Below, in pieces: positions 10,247-18,909 of a stretch of 64,000 bases of DNA. The stretch is from positions 124,001 through 188,000 of the forward strand of contig NZ_FZTC01000020.1 in NCBI RefSeq assembly GCF_900200035.1, in the 5' to 3' direction. The DNA is from Klebsiella grimontii (GTDB lineage: Bacteria > Pseudomonadota > Gammaproteobacteria > Enterobacterales > Enterobacteriaceae). The position numbers were made by a program, and so were the translations under genes. Every line of letters begins with the position of its first letter. The first letter of the stretch is position 1. The notes under the pieces are model-generated. The model was given only the letters and a program-made list of their open reading frames with translations. It did not search any database and had not been told where the DNA came from.

Positions 10247-11812
10247 ATGCAGACTGCACAAAAAGTCATCACAACGTATCGCCGGAAACGCATTCTGGTT
10301 TGCCTGCTGGTCGCGCTACTGACGCTGACAACAACCTTAGTAATACGATTTATTTCACAGCGTAGCTTAAATCAGCAACGCGTCCAGATGAGCACCAACA
10401 AGATGGTGGCCGCGATGGATAATATTCTGCGGCCTCTGGCGGCCCAGCACGTCGCGCTACTGCATCTTGTCAATAAGCCCTGTCAGGACGTGCACCTCAC
10501 GTTACGTAAGCTGGCGGCGTCGCTGCAAACGGTGCGCTCCATCGCGCTGGTCCAGTCGAACCTGCTGTACTGCTCGAGTATTTTTGGCCAACGCAACATT
10601 CCGATACACCAGCTACAGCCGGCATTACCCACCCATCACCCCCTGCTCACCTTCAGCTACGACGCCTCGCTGCTCAAAGGAACGCCGGTGCTTATCCAGT
10701 GGTATCCCGCTTCGCTTAGCGGCGCCGACGGCGTGCTGCTGGTGATCAATATCGAGCTGCTGGGCGAGTTAATTTTCAACGCAAAATCAGCGCTAATCAG
10801 CGGAATTGGCCTTAACGTCGGCGAAAGAAGCTTTATTAGCGGTTCGGGGCTGAGTAAACAGGAAGCCCTGCCGGGCGAGCAAATCATCTACCGCCAGCCG
10901 TCGACCGAGTTCCCCTTTACCATTAGCGTCAGCGGGCCAGGAGCCTCGGCGGTCGCCCTTAACGAACTGCCGGCCGAGCTTCCGCTGGCGCTGGTAATCA
11001 GCCTGTTAATGACCGGCATCGCCTGGCTGGCGACCGCCGGAAGAATGAGCTTTTCCCGCGAAATTAATCTCGGTATTGCCGCGCACGAGTTCGCCCTCTG
11101 GTGCCAGCCCCTGCAGAACTTGCGCACTCGGCAGTGCTGCGGCGTTGAGATACTACTGCGCTGGAATAACCCGCGCAGAGGCGAAATCTCGCCGGACGTG
11201 TTTATTCCAATAGCCGAAGGATATAACCTGATCGTCCCCCTCACCCGCTATGTGATCTCCCAGACGGCCCACAAATTAGCCTGCTTTCCGCAGGACAAAC
11301 ATTTTCACATCAGCATTAACGTCGCCGCCCGCCATTTCGCCAACGGCGAGCTGCTGCGCGATCTGCATCACTACTGGTTTAGCGCCCATCCCATTCAGCA
11401 GCTGGTCGTTGAGCTCACCGAGCGTGACGTCCTGCAGGATGGCGACCACCATATGGCCGAGCATCTTCATTTCAAAGGGGTCCAGCTGGCTATCGATGAT
11501 TTCGGCACCGGCAACAGCTCCCTTTCGTGGCTGGAAAAGCTGCGCCCTGATGTCCTGAAAATTGATAAATCGTTTACCAGCGCCATTGGGATTGATAGCG
11601 TTAACGCGACGGTGACCGATATGATCATTGCTCTCGCCCATCGGCTGAAAATTGTGACGGTCGCGGAAGGCGTCGAGACCCAGGATCAGGAAGCGTATCT
11701 GCGCGGCAACGGCGTCGATTTATTGCAGGGGTTTTATTACGCCCGGCCAATGCCGGTAGAGGACTTTCCGCAGTGGCTGGCGGCGGAAAAGCGTCGGGAA
11801 ATGAACGCCTAA
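10247..11812 (+). CDS. pdeD: Cyclic-di-GMP phosphodiesterase PdeD (YoaD)
   Basis: Inner-membrane EAL phosphodiesterase that lowers cyclic-di-GMP, 521 residues. Membrane segments at about 18-36 and 245-265 bracket a periplasmic CSS-motif sensor with paired cysteines (NKPCQDV and LYCSSIFG). The C-terminal EAL domain has EIL in place of EAL, but the acidic residue is kept. Also present are ELTERDV, IDDFGTGNSS, KIDKSF and AEGVETQDQ with GFYYARPMP, so it is probably active. It is monocistronic, ending just before the yoaE terminator. In E. coli, DsbA/DsbB oxidation of the CSS cysteines controls this class. Confidence 0.95.
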   Translation: MQTAQKVITTYRRKRILVCLLVALLTLTTTLVIRFISQRSLNQQRVQMSTNKMVAAMDNILRPLAAQHVALLHLVNKPCQDVHLTLRKLAASLQTVRSIALVQSNLLYCSSIFGQRNIPIHQLQPALPTHHPLLTFSYDASLLKGTPVLIQWYPASLSGADGVLLVINIELLGELIFNAKSALISGIGLNVGERSFISGSGLSKQEALPGEQIIYRQPSTEFPFTISVSGPGASAVALNELPAELPLALVISLLMTGIAWLATAGRMSFSREINLGIAAHEFALWCQPLQNLRTRQCCGVEILLRWNNPRRGEISPDVFIPIAEGYNLIVPLTRYVISQTAHKLACFPQDKHFHISINVAARHFANGELLRDLHHYWFSAHPIQQLVVELTERDVLQDGDHHMAEHLHFKGVQLAIDDFGTGNSSLSWLEKLRPDVLKIDKSFTSAIGIDSVNATVTDMIIALAHRLKIVTVAEGVETQDQEAYLRGNGVDLLQGFYYARPMPVEDFPQWLAAEKRREMNA

Positions 11813-11843
11813 AAATGCCCGCCGGCCTGAGGCCGACGGGCAT
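11813..11843 (-). terminator. yoaE terminator
   Basis: A GC-rich hairpin (GCCCGCCGGCC / GGCCGACGGGC, one wobble pair) between the convergent ends of pdeD and yoaE has a TTTTT tract on the minus strand. Confidence 0.75.
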
Positions 11844-11848
11844 CAACG

Positions 11849-13408
11849 TTACTCTTCTTCGTCGTTGTACTGACGCAGCTTGACGACGCGCACCAGGTCG
11901 ACGCGATAGTCGTTGGCTTCAATGATGGTGAACTGCAGAGGCGACAGCTCAAGCACGTCGCCAGGGCGCGGAATATGGCCGTTGACGGCAATCACCAGGC
12001 CGGCAACGGTGGCGATATCTTCATCCTCATCGACCAGATCGTCTACGCCCAACGCCTGCTGCAACGCATGCACGTCGGTTGAACCTTTCACCAGCCAGCC
12101 GTCGCCATCGATGACAATTTCCGGCGTTTCGTCAGCATCCGGGAACTCACCGGCAATCGCCTCCAGTACGTCCAGCGGCGTAACCAGCCCCTGTACGACG
12201 CCAAACTCGTTAGTCACGATGACAAAGCTACCGCGGGCGCGGCGCAGCACGCCGAGCAGGTTGATCGGGTCCAGCGTTTCCGGGACCACAATCGCCGGAG
12301 AGGCGGAAGCCAGCGCGGCCACGTTGTCACCCGCTTCCAGCGCCACCAGCATCTCTTTCGCCCGCACGATACCGATGATTTCATCCAGCTCGCCGCGACA
12401 GACCGGGAACAGGCTGTGCGGGGAAGAGAGCAGTTGGCGGCGAATTTCATCTTCGCTTTGCTCGGCGTTCACCCAGCTAATTTCCCCGCGCGGGGTCATA
12501 ATACTGCGCAACGAACGCTGGGCCAGGGTCAGTACGCCATTAATCATATAGCGCTCTTCTTCCGCAAACGCGCCTTCCGGTATCGGCACCACGGACGAGC
12601 TGTCGCTATCGTGCGCCGGGGCGCTCTGCTTACGCCCGCCCATCAGGCGCAGGATCGCATCGGCAGTACGCGCGCGCAGAGGCAGGGTCGATTGATGGCG
12701 AATAAAGTTACGGCGCGCAATCTGGTTAAAGAACTCGATGGTTATCGAGAAGCCAATCGCGGCGTACAGGTAACCTTTCGGTATATGGAAACCAAACCCT
12801 TCCGCCACCAGGCTCAGGCCGATCATCAGCAGGAAGCTCAGGCAGAGCACCACCACCGTCGGATGCTGGTTGACGAAATTAGTCAACGGCTTCGAAGCCA
12901 GCAGCATCACCGCCATCGCAATCACCACCGCCGCCATCATCACCGGCAGGTGGTTAACCATCCCGACCGCAGTAATCACGGCATCCAGCGAGAACACGGC
13001 GTCAAGTACGACGATTTGCAGTACCACCACCCAGAAACTGGCATATCCTTTACCATGACCGGAGTCATGCTGGCGGTTCTCCAGCCGTTCATGCAGTTCG
13101 GTGGTCGCCTTAAACAACAAGAATATCCCGCCGAGCAGCATAATAAGATCGCGTCCGGAGAACGAAAAATCGGCAACGCTGAAAAGCGGTTTCGTCAGGG
13201 TCACCATCCACGAAATGACCGACAGCAGCCCCAGACGCATAAACAGCGCCAGCGAAAGGCCGATCAGGCGCGCCTTATCGCGCTGCTTAGGCGGCAGCTT
13301 GTCGGCAAGGATGGCGATAAACACCAGGTTGTCGATACCCAGTACGATTTCAAGGACGACAAGCGTCAGCAAACCGGCCCAAATAGAGGGATCCATTAAG
13401 AATTCCAT
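11849..13408 (-). CDS. yoaE: TerC-family membrane protein with CBS/CorC domains, YoaE
   Basis: Inner-membrane protein of 519 residues, close to E. coli YoaE throughout. The N-terminal half is a TerC domain with about seven membrane segments and the intramembrane acidic motifs [11 protein letters not shown] and DAVFSLDAV. The second half is cytoplasmic: a CBS pair (from about residue 300, [20 protein letters not shown]) and a C-terminal CorC_HlyC transporter-associated domain. TerC relatives move or sense metals, manganese in the case of Alx; YoaE's substrate is not established. Monocistronic, with the upstream region shared with manX. Confidence 0.94.
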   Translation of the reverse strand: MEFLMDPSIWAGLLTLVVLEIVLGIDNLVFIAILADKLPPKQRDKARLIGLSLALFMRLGLLSVISWMVTLTKPLFSVADFSFSGRDLIMLLGGIFLLFKATTELHERLENRQHDSGHGKGYASFWVVVLQIVVLDAVFSLDAVITAVGMVNHLPVMMAAVVIAMAVMLLASKPLTNFVNQHPTVVVLCLSFLLMIGLSLVAEGFGFHIPKGYLYAAIGFSITIEFFNQIARRNFIRHQSTLPLRARTADAILRLMGGRKQSAPAHDSDSSSVVPIPEGAFAEEERYMINGVLTLAQRSLRSIMTPRGEISWVNAEQSEDEIRRQLLSSPHSLFPVCRGELDEIIGIVRAKEMLVALEAGDNVAALASASPAIVVPETLDPINLLGVLRRARGSFVIVTNEFGVVQGLVTPLDVLEAIAGEFPDADETPEIVIDGDGWLVKGSTDVHALQQALGVDDLVDEDEDIATVAGLVIAVNGHIPRPGDVLELSPLQFTIIEANDYRVDLVRVVKLRQYNDEEE

Positions 13409-13694
13409 GAGCAGCTCCAGTTAACGACAGGCATAGTCATCGCTGTGTCATGCACAGACGAGACACTTGTTGCTGGTGAAAAGACGTAGCAGGTGACGGC
13501 GGCACGCGCATGCCGGAAGGTGAAATGACGTCGGTGACGGTCCATATAGCGGGCTATGCCCTATACTCCTGAGTAATTAAACGGAACGTAAACATAGCAA
13601 AATATAGAGCAATATTGGAAAAAATTTACCTGTCTTTGCAATAGCTAAGACTATTTTTTGCGCTGCAAAATAATTACCAACCGATGCAAAATTA

Positions 13695-13710
13695 GCGGAG
13701 CTTCATCACA
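13695..13710. promoter_or_regulatory. CRP site upstream of manX
   Basis: GCGGA-GCTTCA-TCACA has a perfect right half-site and a weak left half. Its position, three bases before the Mlc/NagC palindrome, mirrors the E. coli manX promoter, where CRP activates transcription. Confidence 0.55.
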
Positions 13711-13712
13711 TT

Positions 13713-13740
13713 AATTATTTTTTCACTGTCTAAAATAATT
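13713..13740. promoter_or_regulatory. Mlc/NagC operator of manXYZ
   Basis: Perfect inverted repeat: AATTATTTT, ten bases, AAAATAATT. This is the form of Mlc and NagC operators, which repress manXYZ in E. coli when glucose-type sugars or GlcNAc-6-phosphate signals are absent. Confidence 0.75.
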
Positions 13741-13854
13741 CGCTGTAGTAATTACTTTATATCTTACACCCTTACTGAATCGATTTTGTTCGCAAGAGTG
13801 ATTCAGGATGTATCACAACAGATGATGCATTCACGATTATAAAGGAGGTAGCAA

Positions 13855-14823
13855 GTGACGATTGCTATTGTAATAGGCACACATGGTTGGGCTGCAGAAC
13901 AGCTGTTAAAAACGGCAGAAATGCTGCTGGGCGAACAGGAAAACGTTGGCTGGATCGATTTCGTTCCTGGCGAAAACGCAGAAACGTTGATTGAGAAGTA
14001 CAACGCCCAGTTGGCAAAGCTGGATACGGCTAAAGGCGTGTTATTTCTCGTCGATACATGGGGAGGCAGCCCGTTTAACGCGGCCAGCCGCATTGTCGTC
14101 GATAAAGAACATTATGAAGTCATCGCGGGCGTCAATATCCCGATGCTGGTCGAAACGTTGATGGCGCGCGACGACAACCCCTCGTTTGATGAACTGGTCG
14201 CCCTGGCGGTGGAAACCGGTCGTGAAGGCGTGAAAGCACTGAAAGCGAAGCCGGTGGAAAAGGCCGCCCCTGCTCCGGTTCAGGCTGCAGCGCCGAAAGC
14301 GGCAGCGCCATTGAAGCCAATGGGTCCAAACGACTACATGGTTATTGGGCTGGCGCGTATCGATGACCGTTTAATCCACGGCCAGGTCGCCACTCGCTGG
14401 ACCAAAGAAACTAACGTTTCGCGCATTATCGTCGTCAGCGACGAAGTGGCGGCGGATACCGTACGTAAAACGCTGCTGACCCAGGTTGCTCCTCCGGGCG
14501 TTACCGCCCACGTAGTAGACGTGGCGAAGATGATTCGCGTCTATAACAACCCCAAATACGCAGGCGAGCGCATTATGCTGCTGTTCACTAACCCAACGGA
14601 CGTTGAACGTGTTGTTGAAGGCGGTGTGAAAATCACCAGCGTCAACATCGGCGGCATGGCTTTCCGTCAGGGCAAAACGCAGGTGAATAACGCCATTTCG
14701 GTCGATGAAAAAGATATTGAAGCGTTCAAGAAGCTGAACGCCCGCGGTATCGAACTGGAAGCCCGCAAAGTTTCCACCGACCAGAAACTGAAAATGATGG
14801 ATCTGATCGGCAAGGTGAAATAA
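13855..14823 (+). CDS. manX: Mannose PTS EIIAB component
   Basis: Cytoplasmic phosphotransfer subunit of the mannose/glucose/glucosamine phosphotransferase system, 322 residues. The IIA domain (about 1-135) has phospho-acceptor His10 (GTHGWAAEQ). An Ala/Pro-rich hinge (about 136-158) links it to the IIB domain, with His175 in DDRLIHGQV. The start is GTG, behind a strong AGGAGG site. First gene of manXYZ. In E. coli, Mlc, NagC and CRP act on the promoter and the sugar-stress RNA SgrS pairs with the early coding region; the matching operators are upstream here. Confidence 0.98.
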   Translation: MTIAIVIGTHGWAAEQLLKTAEMLLGEQENVGWIDFVPGENAETLIEKYNAQLAKLDTAKGVLFLVDTWGGSPFNAASRIVVDKEHYEVIAGVNIPMLVETLMARDDNPSFDELVALAVETGREGVKALKAKPVEKAAPAPVQAAAPKAAAPLKPMGPNDYMVIGLARIDDRLIHGQVATRWTKETNVSRIIVVSDEVAADTVRKTLLTQVAPPGVTAHVVDVAKMIRVYNNPKYAGERIMLLFTNPTDVERVVEGGVKITSVNIGGMAFRQGKTQVNNAISVDEKDIEAFKKLNARGIELEARKVSTDQKLKMMDLIGKVK

Positions 14824-14883
14824 GCCTCTCTGCGGATCGCAACTCAATTTTCAACTTAAGACTTAATCAACAGGAGAAGTACA

Positions 14884-15684
14884 ATGGAGATTACCCTTCT
14901 TCAGATTGTGCTGGTGTTCATCGTCGCGTGTATTGCGGGTATGGAGTCGGTACTTGATGAATTTCAGTTCCACCGTCCTCTGGTGGCCTGTACGCTGATT
15001 GGCGCCGTTCTCGGGGATATGAAAACCGGTATTATCATCGGTGGTACCCTGGAAATGATCGCCCTCGGGTGGATGAACATCGGCGCCGCCGTTGCGCCTG
15101 ATGCTGCGCTTGCATCCATCATCTCAACCGTTCTGGTTATCGCGGGCCACCAAAGCATCGGTGCCGGTATCGCGCTAGCAATTCCGCTGGCGGCAGCGGG
15201 CCAGGTGCTGACCATTATCGTCCGTACCATTACCGTTGCCTTCCAGCACGCTGCGGATAAAGCGGCGGAAAATGGCAACCTGACGGCCATCTCCTGGCTG
15301 CACGTTTCGTCGCTGTTCCTGCAGGCGATGCGTATCGCTATTCCTGCGGTTATCGTGGCGATTTCCGTCGGTACCAGCGAAGTACAGGGTCTGCTGAACG
15401 CCATTCCTGAAGTGGTTACCGGCGGTCTGAACATCGCGGGCGGCATGATCGTGGTAGTGGGTTACGCGATGGTCATCAATATGATGCGCGCCGGCTACCT
15501 GATGCCGTTCTTCTACCTGGGCTTTGTTACCGCCGCGTTCACCGATTTCAACCTGGTTGCTCTGGGTGTGATTGGTACGGTAATGGCTGTCCTCTACATT
15601 CAGCTGAGCCCGAAATATAACCGCGTCGCGGGTGCGCCTGCGCAGGCTGCTGGTAATAACGATCTCGACAACGAACTGGACTAA
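14884..15684 (+). CDS. manY: Mannose PTS EIIC component
   Basis: Integral membrane channel subunit of the mannose PTS, 266 residues, the same as E. coli ManY. It begins MEITLLQIVLVFIVACIAG, and six or more hydrophobic segments run to residue 240. The tail is hydrophilic (NNDLDNELD). With ManZ it forms the sugar-translocating complex, which is also a receptor for some bacteriocins and the lambda DNA entry path. A 60-base gap separates it from manX, and AGGAG precedes the start. Confidence 0.97.
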   Translation: MEITLLQIVLVFIVACIAGMESVLDEFQFHRPLVACTLIGAVLGDMKTGIIIGGTLEMIALGWMNIGAAVAPDAALASIISTVLVIAGHQSIGAGIALAIPLAAAGQVLTIIVRTITVAFQHAADKAAENGNLTAISWLHVSSLFLQAMRIAIPAVIVAISVGTSEVQGLLNAIPEVVTGGLNIAGGMIVVVGYAMVINMMRAGYLMPFFYLGFVTAAFTDFNLVALGVIGTVMAVLYIQLSPKYNRVAGAPAQAAGNNDLDNELD

Positions 15685-15696
15685 CAGGTGAGCGAA

Positions 15697-16548
15697 ATGG
15701 TTGATATGACTAAAAATACCACCGAGAAAAAACTCACTCAGAGTGATATTCGTGGCGTGTTCATTCGTTCTAACCTGTTCCAGGGTTCATGGAACTTCGA
15801 ACGTATGCAGGCGCTGGGCTTCTGCTTCTCCATGGTACCGGCTATTCGTCGCCTGTATCCGGAGAACAACGATGCGCGCAAACAGGCGATTAAGCGTCAC
15901 CTTGAGTTCTTTAACACCCATCCCTACGTTGCGGCGCCGGTACTTGGCGTAACGCTGGCGATGGAAGAACAGCGTGCTAACGGCGCAGAAATCGACGATG
16001 GCGCCATCAACGGTATCAAAGTTGGCCTGATGGGCCCGCTGGCCGGCGTGGGCGACCCGATCTTCTGGGGTACCGTTCGTCCGGTATTCGCCGCGCTGGG
16101 CGCAGGTATCGCCATGAGCGGCAGCCTGCTCGGCCCTCTGCTGTTCTTTATCCTGTTTAACGCGGTGCGTCTGCTGACCCGTTATTACGGCGTCGCTTAC
16201 GGTTACCGTAAAGGTATCGACATCGTTAAAGATATGGGCGGCGGCTTCCTGCAGAAACTGACCGAGGGGGCGTCAATTCTCGGCCTGTTTGTCATGGGGG
16301 CGCTGGTTAACAAGTGGACGCACGTGAACATCCCGCTGGTGGTTTCCACCATCACCGGTCAGGATGGCCAGACTCGCGTCACCACCGTGCAGACCATCCT
16401 TGACCAGCTGATGCCGGGCCTGGTGCCGCTGCTGCTGACCTTCGCCTGTATGTGGCTGCTGCGTAAGAAAGTTAACGCCCTGTGGATCATCGTGGGCTTC
16501 TTCGTCATCGGTATCGCCGGTTACGCTGTCGGACTGCTGGGCCAGTAA
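15697..16548 (+). CDS. manZ: Mannose PTS EIID component
   Basis: Membrane partner of ManY, 283 residues from the ATG at 15697. An in-frame GTG at 15688 would add three residues, but AGGTGA lies six bases before the ATG and nothing comparable precedes the GTG. The conserved block TQSDIRGVF opens the protein. The long amphipathic region ends in [17 protein letters not shown], and C-terminal membrane segments follow. Last gene of the operon, closed by a strong terminator. Confidence 0.97.
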   Translation: MVDMTKNTTEKKLTQSDIRGVFIRSNLFQGSWNFERMQALGFCFSMVPAIRRLYPENNDARKQAIKRHLEFFNTHPYVAAPVLGVTLAMEEQRANGAEIDDGAINGIKVGLMGPLAGVGDPIFWGTVRPVFAALGAGIAMSGSLLGPLLFFILFNAVRLLTRYYGVAYGYRKGIDIVKDMGGGFLQKLTEGASILGLFVMGALVNKWTHVNIPLVVSTITGQDGQTRVTTVQTILDQLMPGLVPLLLTFACMWLLRKKVNALWIIVGFFVIGIAGYAVGLLGQ

Positions 16549-16562
16549 TCAACACGTTGTGC

Positions 16563-16588
16563 GCCGGGGGCTTGCCCCCGGCTTTTTT
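16563..16588 (+). terminator. manXYZ terminator
   Basis: Stem GCCGGGGG / CCCCCGGC with a CTTG loop is followed by six T residues, 14 bases after the manZ stop. Confidence 0.92.
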
Positions 16589-16601
16589 ATTTGGAGGATG
16601 G

Positions 16602-17060
16602 ATGACAATCACGGACCTGGTGTTAATCCTGTTTATTCTCGTTTTGCTCGCGTTTGCGGTTTACGACCAGTTCATCATGCCGCGCCGTAATGGCCCCGTT
16701 TTGCTGGCTATCCCCCTGCTCCGCCGCAACCGCGTCGATGGCATTATCTTCGTCGGCCTCATTGCTATCCTGATTTATAACAATATTGCTAACCACGGCG
16801 AACTTATCACCACCTGGTTATTATCTGCCCTGGCCTTAATGGGGCTATATCTGTTCTGGATCCGCTCTCCCAAAATCATCTTCAAGCAGCAGGGCTTTTT
16901 TTTCGCCAATATCTGGATCGAATATCAGCGCATTAAAGAGATGAATTTATCGGAAGATGGCGTACTGGTTATGCAATTAGAACAACGGCGCCTGCTTATT
17001 CGCGTACGAAATATCGACGATCTGGAAAAGATATACAAACTTCTCGTTTCCACTCAATAG
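16602..17060 (+). CDS. yobD: DUF986 inner membrane protein YobD
   Basis: Conserved inner-membrane protein of 152 residues matching E. coli YobD; function unknown. The ATG at 16602 follows GGAGG, and an upstream in-frame extension reading through the manZ end is spurious. Hydrophobic segments lie at about 4-22, 45-62 and 70-87. A cytoplasmic C-terminal part of about 65 residues ([12 protein letters not shown] onwards) follows. It lies downstream of the manZ terminator, and its 3' flank contains the two MntR-type boxes of mntP. Confidence 0.92.
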   Translation: MTITDLVLILFILVLLAFAVYDQFIMPRRNGPVLLAIPLLRRNRVDGIIFVGLIAILIYNNIANHGELITTWLLSALALMGLYLFWIRSPKIIFKQQGFFFANIWIEYQRIKEMNLSEDGVLVMQLEQRRLLIRVRNIDDLEKIYKLLVSTQ

Positions 17061-17066
17061 CTTAAG

Positions 17067-17086
17067 AATATAGCCTGCGCTATATT
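17067..17086. promoter_or_regulatory. MntR-type box 1 upstream of mntP
   Basis: AATATAGC-CTGC-GCTATATT is a perfect 8-4-8 inverted repeat that fits the enterobacterial MntR site pattern AANATAGC-N4-GCTATNTT. MntR activates mntP under manganese excess in E. coli. Confidence 0.65.
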
Positions 17087-17101
17087 TACCCATTCCCCCC
17101 G

Positions 17102-17135
17102 CGCCGGGAATATAGCCGCGGCTATATTCCCGGCG
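17102..17135. promoter_or_regulatory. 34-base perfect palindrome with MntR-type box 2
   Basis: A perfect palindrome of 34 bases whose core, 17109-17128, is AATATAGC-CGCG-GCTATATT, the same 8-4-8 pattern as box 1. Centre-to-centre distance is 42 bases, four helical turns. The extra GC arms (CGCCGGG / CCCGGCG) could also form a hairpin at the end of yobD mRNA, though no T tract follows. Confidence 0.65.
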
Positions 17136-17180
17136 TTAACTTCAGCGATATTTATTAACTAATCATTTACCTATAGATTG

Positions 17181-17201
17181 AAATGAAAATCGTTATCATT
17201 T
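17181..17201. promoter_or_regulatory. Fur-box-like site upstream of mntP
   Basis: AAATGA / TCATTT arms surround AAATCGTTA. The core TGAAAATCGTTATC differs at two positions from the Fur consensus TGATAATCATTATC. Iron-dependent control of mntP by Fur is plausible next to the MntR boxes. Confidence 0.5.
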
Positions 17202-17254
17202 GGTTGGAAAAATAACCGATTTCTGTTATTGTTTTATATTCTAAAATTATGTTA

Positions 17255-17390
17255 AGGTTGCGCCCGTCGTTGGGGAGTAGCCAATTTTCTGCCTGGCAGA
17301 AAATGTCCGTGTCAACATACTCGTTGCAAAACGTGGCACGTGCGGGTTGAAGCAGAACGTATTCAATCAGGCGAGACCATAGACGCATCA
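17255..17390 (+). ncRNA. yybP-ykoY manganese riboswitch in the mntP leader
   Basis: The mntP leader contains the conserved landmarks of this Mn2+-sensing RNA: GGGGAGTAG at 17272-17280, TCAACATACTCG near 17312, and GCGAGACC at 17371-17378. In E. coli the mntP leader is of this class and raises expression with manganese. The remaining leader to 17484 probably forms the expression platform. A -10-like TAAAAT at 17242-17247 would start the RNA near 17254. Boundaries are approximate. Confidence 0.85.
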
Positions 17391-17484
17391 CTGCTGTACG
17401 CGGCGCTTTATCATCAGGCGAGCTGCGTATTTTTACTGGGGGCAGCGATGTGTCATATGGATTATCCCCGGTCAGGACGCTCTC

Positions 17485-18051
17485 ATGAATGTATCTGCTA
17501 CAATTCTTCTTGCCTTCGGCATGTCCATGGACGCCTTCGCGGCCTCTATTGGAAAAGGCGCGACCCTCCATAAACCTAAATTTTCTGAAGCCCTGCGGAC
17601 GGGTCTGATCTTTGGCGCTATCGAAACGCTCACCCCGCTTGTCGGCTGGGGTTTGGGGATGCTCGCCAGCCAGTTCGTCCTCGAATGGAACCACTGGATT
17701 GCCTTTGTGCTGCTGGTTTTTCTCGGCGGTCGAATGGTTATCGAAGGGTTACGCGGCGGCGATAGCGATGAGTGCGAAGCTCCGCGCCGTCACGGTTTCT
17801 GGCTACTGGTCACCACCGCTTTCGCCACCAGCCTGGATGCGATGGCCGTCGGCGTTGGCCTGGCGTTTTTGCAGGTCAATATTATCGCCACCGCGCTGGC
17901 TATCGGCTGCGCCACGTTGATGATGTCGACGCTGGGCATAATGGTAGGACGTTTTATCGGCCCGCTGCTCGGCAAACGGGCGGAAATCCTTGGCGGTATC
18001 GTGCTGATCGGCATTGGCGCCCAGATCCTCTGGAGCCATTTCGCAGGCTAA
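17485..18051 (+). CDS. mntP: Manganese efflux pump MntP
   Basis: Inner-membrane Mn2+ exporter of 188 residues, the same as E. coli MntP. Two related halves each carry an essential-type acidic motif: Asp16 in [11 protein letters not shown] and Asp118 in TSLDAMAVG. Six membrane segments are visible. Expression is probably set by the upstream MntR-type and Fur-like boxes and the riboswitch. It converges with rlmA, with a three-base gap. Confidence 0.97.
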   Translation: MNVSATILLAFGMSMDAFAASIGKGATLHKPKFSEALRTGLIFGAIETLTPLVGWGLGMLASQFVLEWNHWIAFVLLVFLGGRMVIEGLRGGDSDECEAPRRHGFWLLVTTAFATSLDAMAVGVGLAFLQVNIIATALAIGCATLMMSTLGIMVGRFIGPLLGKRAEILGGIVLIGIGAQILWSHFAG

Positions 18052-18054
18052 TCC

Positions 18055-18849
18055 TCAGGCATCGCGCTGCCAGCAGTGAATAGCAAAATCGGTCTGGCAG
18101 TCAAACAGCGCCTGCTGGCGCAGCGCCTCCCTCACCGGCGGCTTCGCCCGCCACGCAAACGGCGTCATTTGCAGTAAAGCTTCCGCCTCGCTGCCGTTAA
18201 GCTGCATCGGATAGGCCAGCTGCTGCTGGTGACGTAAGGTAAATCCTGCCATCTCTTCCCTGCTCTGCGCGTGCAAACGCACGTCGTCGTAGATCAACCC
18301 TTTCAGCTCCATCAGGTGGCGAGGTCCCGGCGTCGCGGTGATAACCCAGCCGCCGGGCCTGACAACGCGCGCCAGCTCAAGGGCATTGCAGGGAGCATAA
18401 ATACGTACTATCGCGTCCAGGCTCGCATTCTCAAACGGCAAACGCTGGCTGGAAGCGACGCAAAAGCTGACCTGCGGATAACGTTTCGCCGCCGCGCGGA
18501 TAGCCGATTTCGACACATCCAGGCCCCAGCTATGGGCCGCAATGGCGGCAAAAGCGTGCGTGTAGTAGCCTTCCCCGCAGCCAATATCCAGTAAATCCGT
18601 CGGCGCGAAGGTTTGCAGATAAGCGCAGATAGCGTCGCGAAGCGGCTGATAGTGCCCCGCGTCGAGGAACGCACGCCGAGCCTGCATCATTTCAGCGCTG
18701 TCGCCCGGATCGCGGGAGCGCTTAAACTGCACCGGCAACAAATTGACGTACCCTTCCTTCGCCAGATCGAACTGATGCCGCTGCGGGCAGATATAGCTAT
18801 TATCGCGGCGCTCAAGCGGCGCGTGGCAAAGTGGGCAACTGTAAGACAT
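18055..18849 (-). CDS. rlmA: 23S rRNA (guanine745-N1)-methyltransferase
   Basis: RlmA methylates G745 of 23S rRNA using S-adenosylmethionine, 264 residues. An N-terminal zinc finger is visible as Cys5, Cys8, Cys21 and His25 (CPLCHAP, YICPQRH). The class I methyltransferase core shows the SAM loop [10 protein letters not shown] at about residues 89-98, and the motif IRIYAPC near 150. Start MSYSCPLC agrees with E. coli. Loss of this enzyme in E. coli gives viomycin resistance with slow growth. Confidence 0.96.
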   Translation of the reverse strand: MSYSCPLCHAPLERRDNSYICPQRHQFDLAKEGYVNLLPVQFKRSRDPGDSAEMMQARRAFLDAGHYQPLRDAICAYLQTFAPTDLLDIGCGEGYYTHAFAAIAAHSWGLDVSKSAIRAAAKRYPQVSFCVASSQRLPFENASLDAIVRIYAPCNALELARVVRPGGWVITATPGPRHLMELKGLIYDDVRLHAQSREEMAGFTLRHQQQLAYPMQLNGSEAEALLQMTPFAWRAKPPVREALRQQALFDCQTDFAIHCWQRDA

Positions 18850-18909
18850 GACAACTCCGGTGTGCTGAAAGGGCGAAAGTGTAGCGCTATTCGCCCCTCC
18901 AGGCCACCG

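Larger units (their letters stand above)
13409..13854. promoter_or_regulatory. yoaE/manX divergent control region
   Basis: This 446-base spacer carries the yoaE promoter side (13409-13600) and the manX control region. Near manX a CRP-like site and a perfect palindrome stand in the order known upstream of E. coli manX. An AAAGGAGGT ribosome site lies just before the GTG start. No open reading frame in it looks real. Confidence 0.75.

Noticed and set aside
11101-11160. Degenerate EAL (EIL) in PdeD as a sign of an inactive enzyme
   Set aside because: The catalytic Glu of the motif and all other metal and base residues (TERD, DDFGTG, KID, EGVE) are present, so activity is likely.
13542-13565. 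ATAGC-GG-GCTAT palindrome upstream of yoaE resembling an MntR box
   Set aside because: The arms are separated by two bases instead of four and flanking bases do not match, so it is not counted as a third MntR site.
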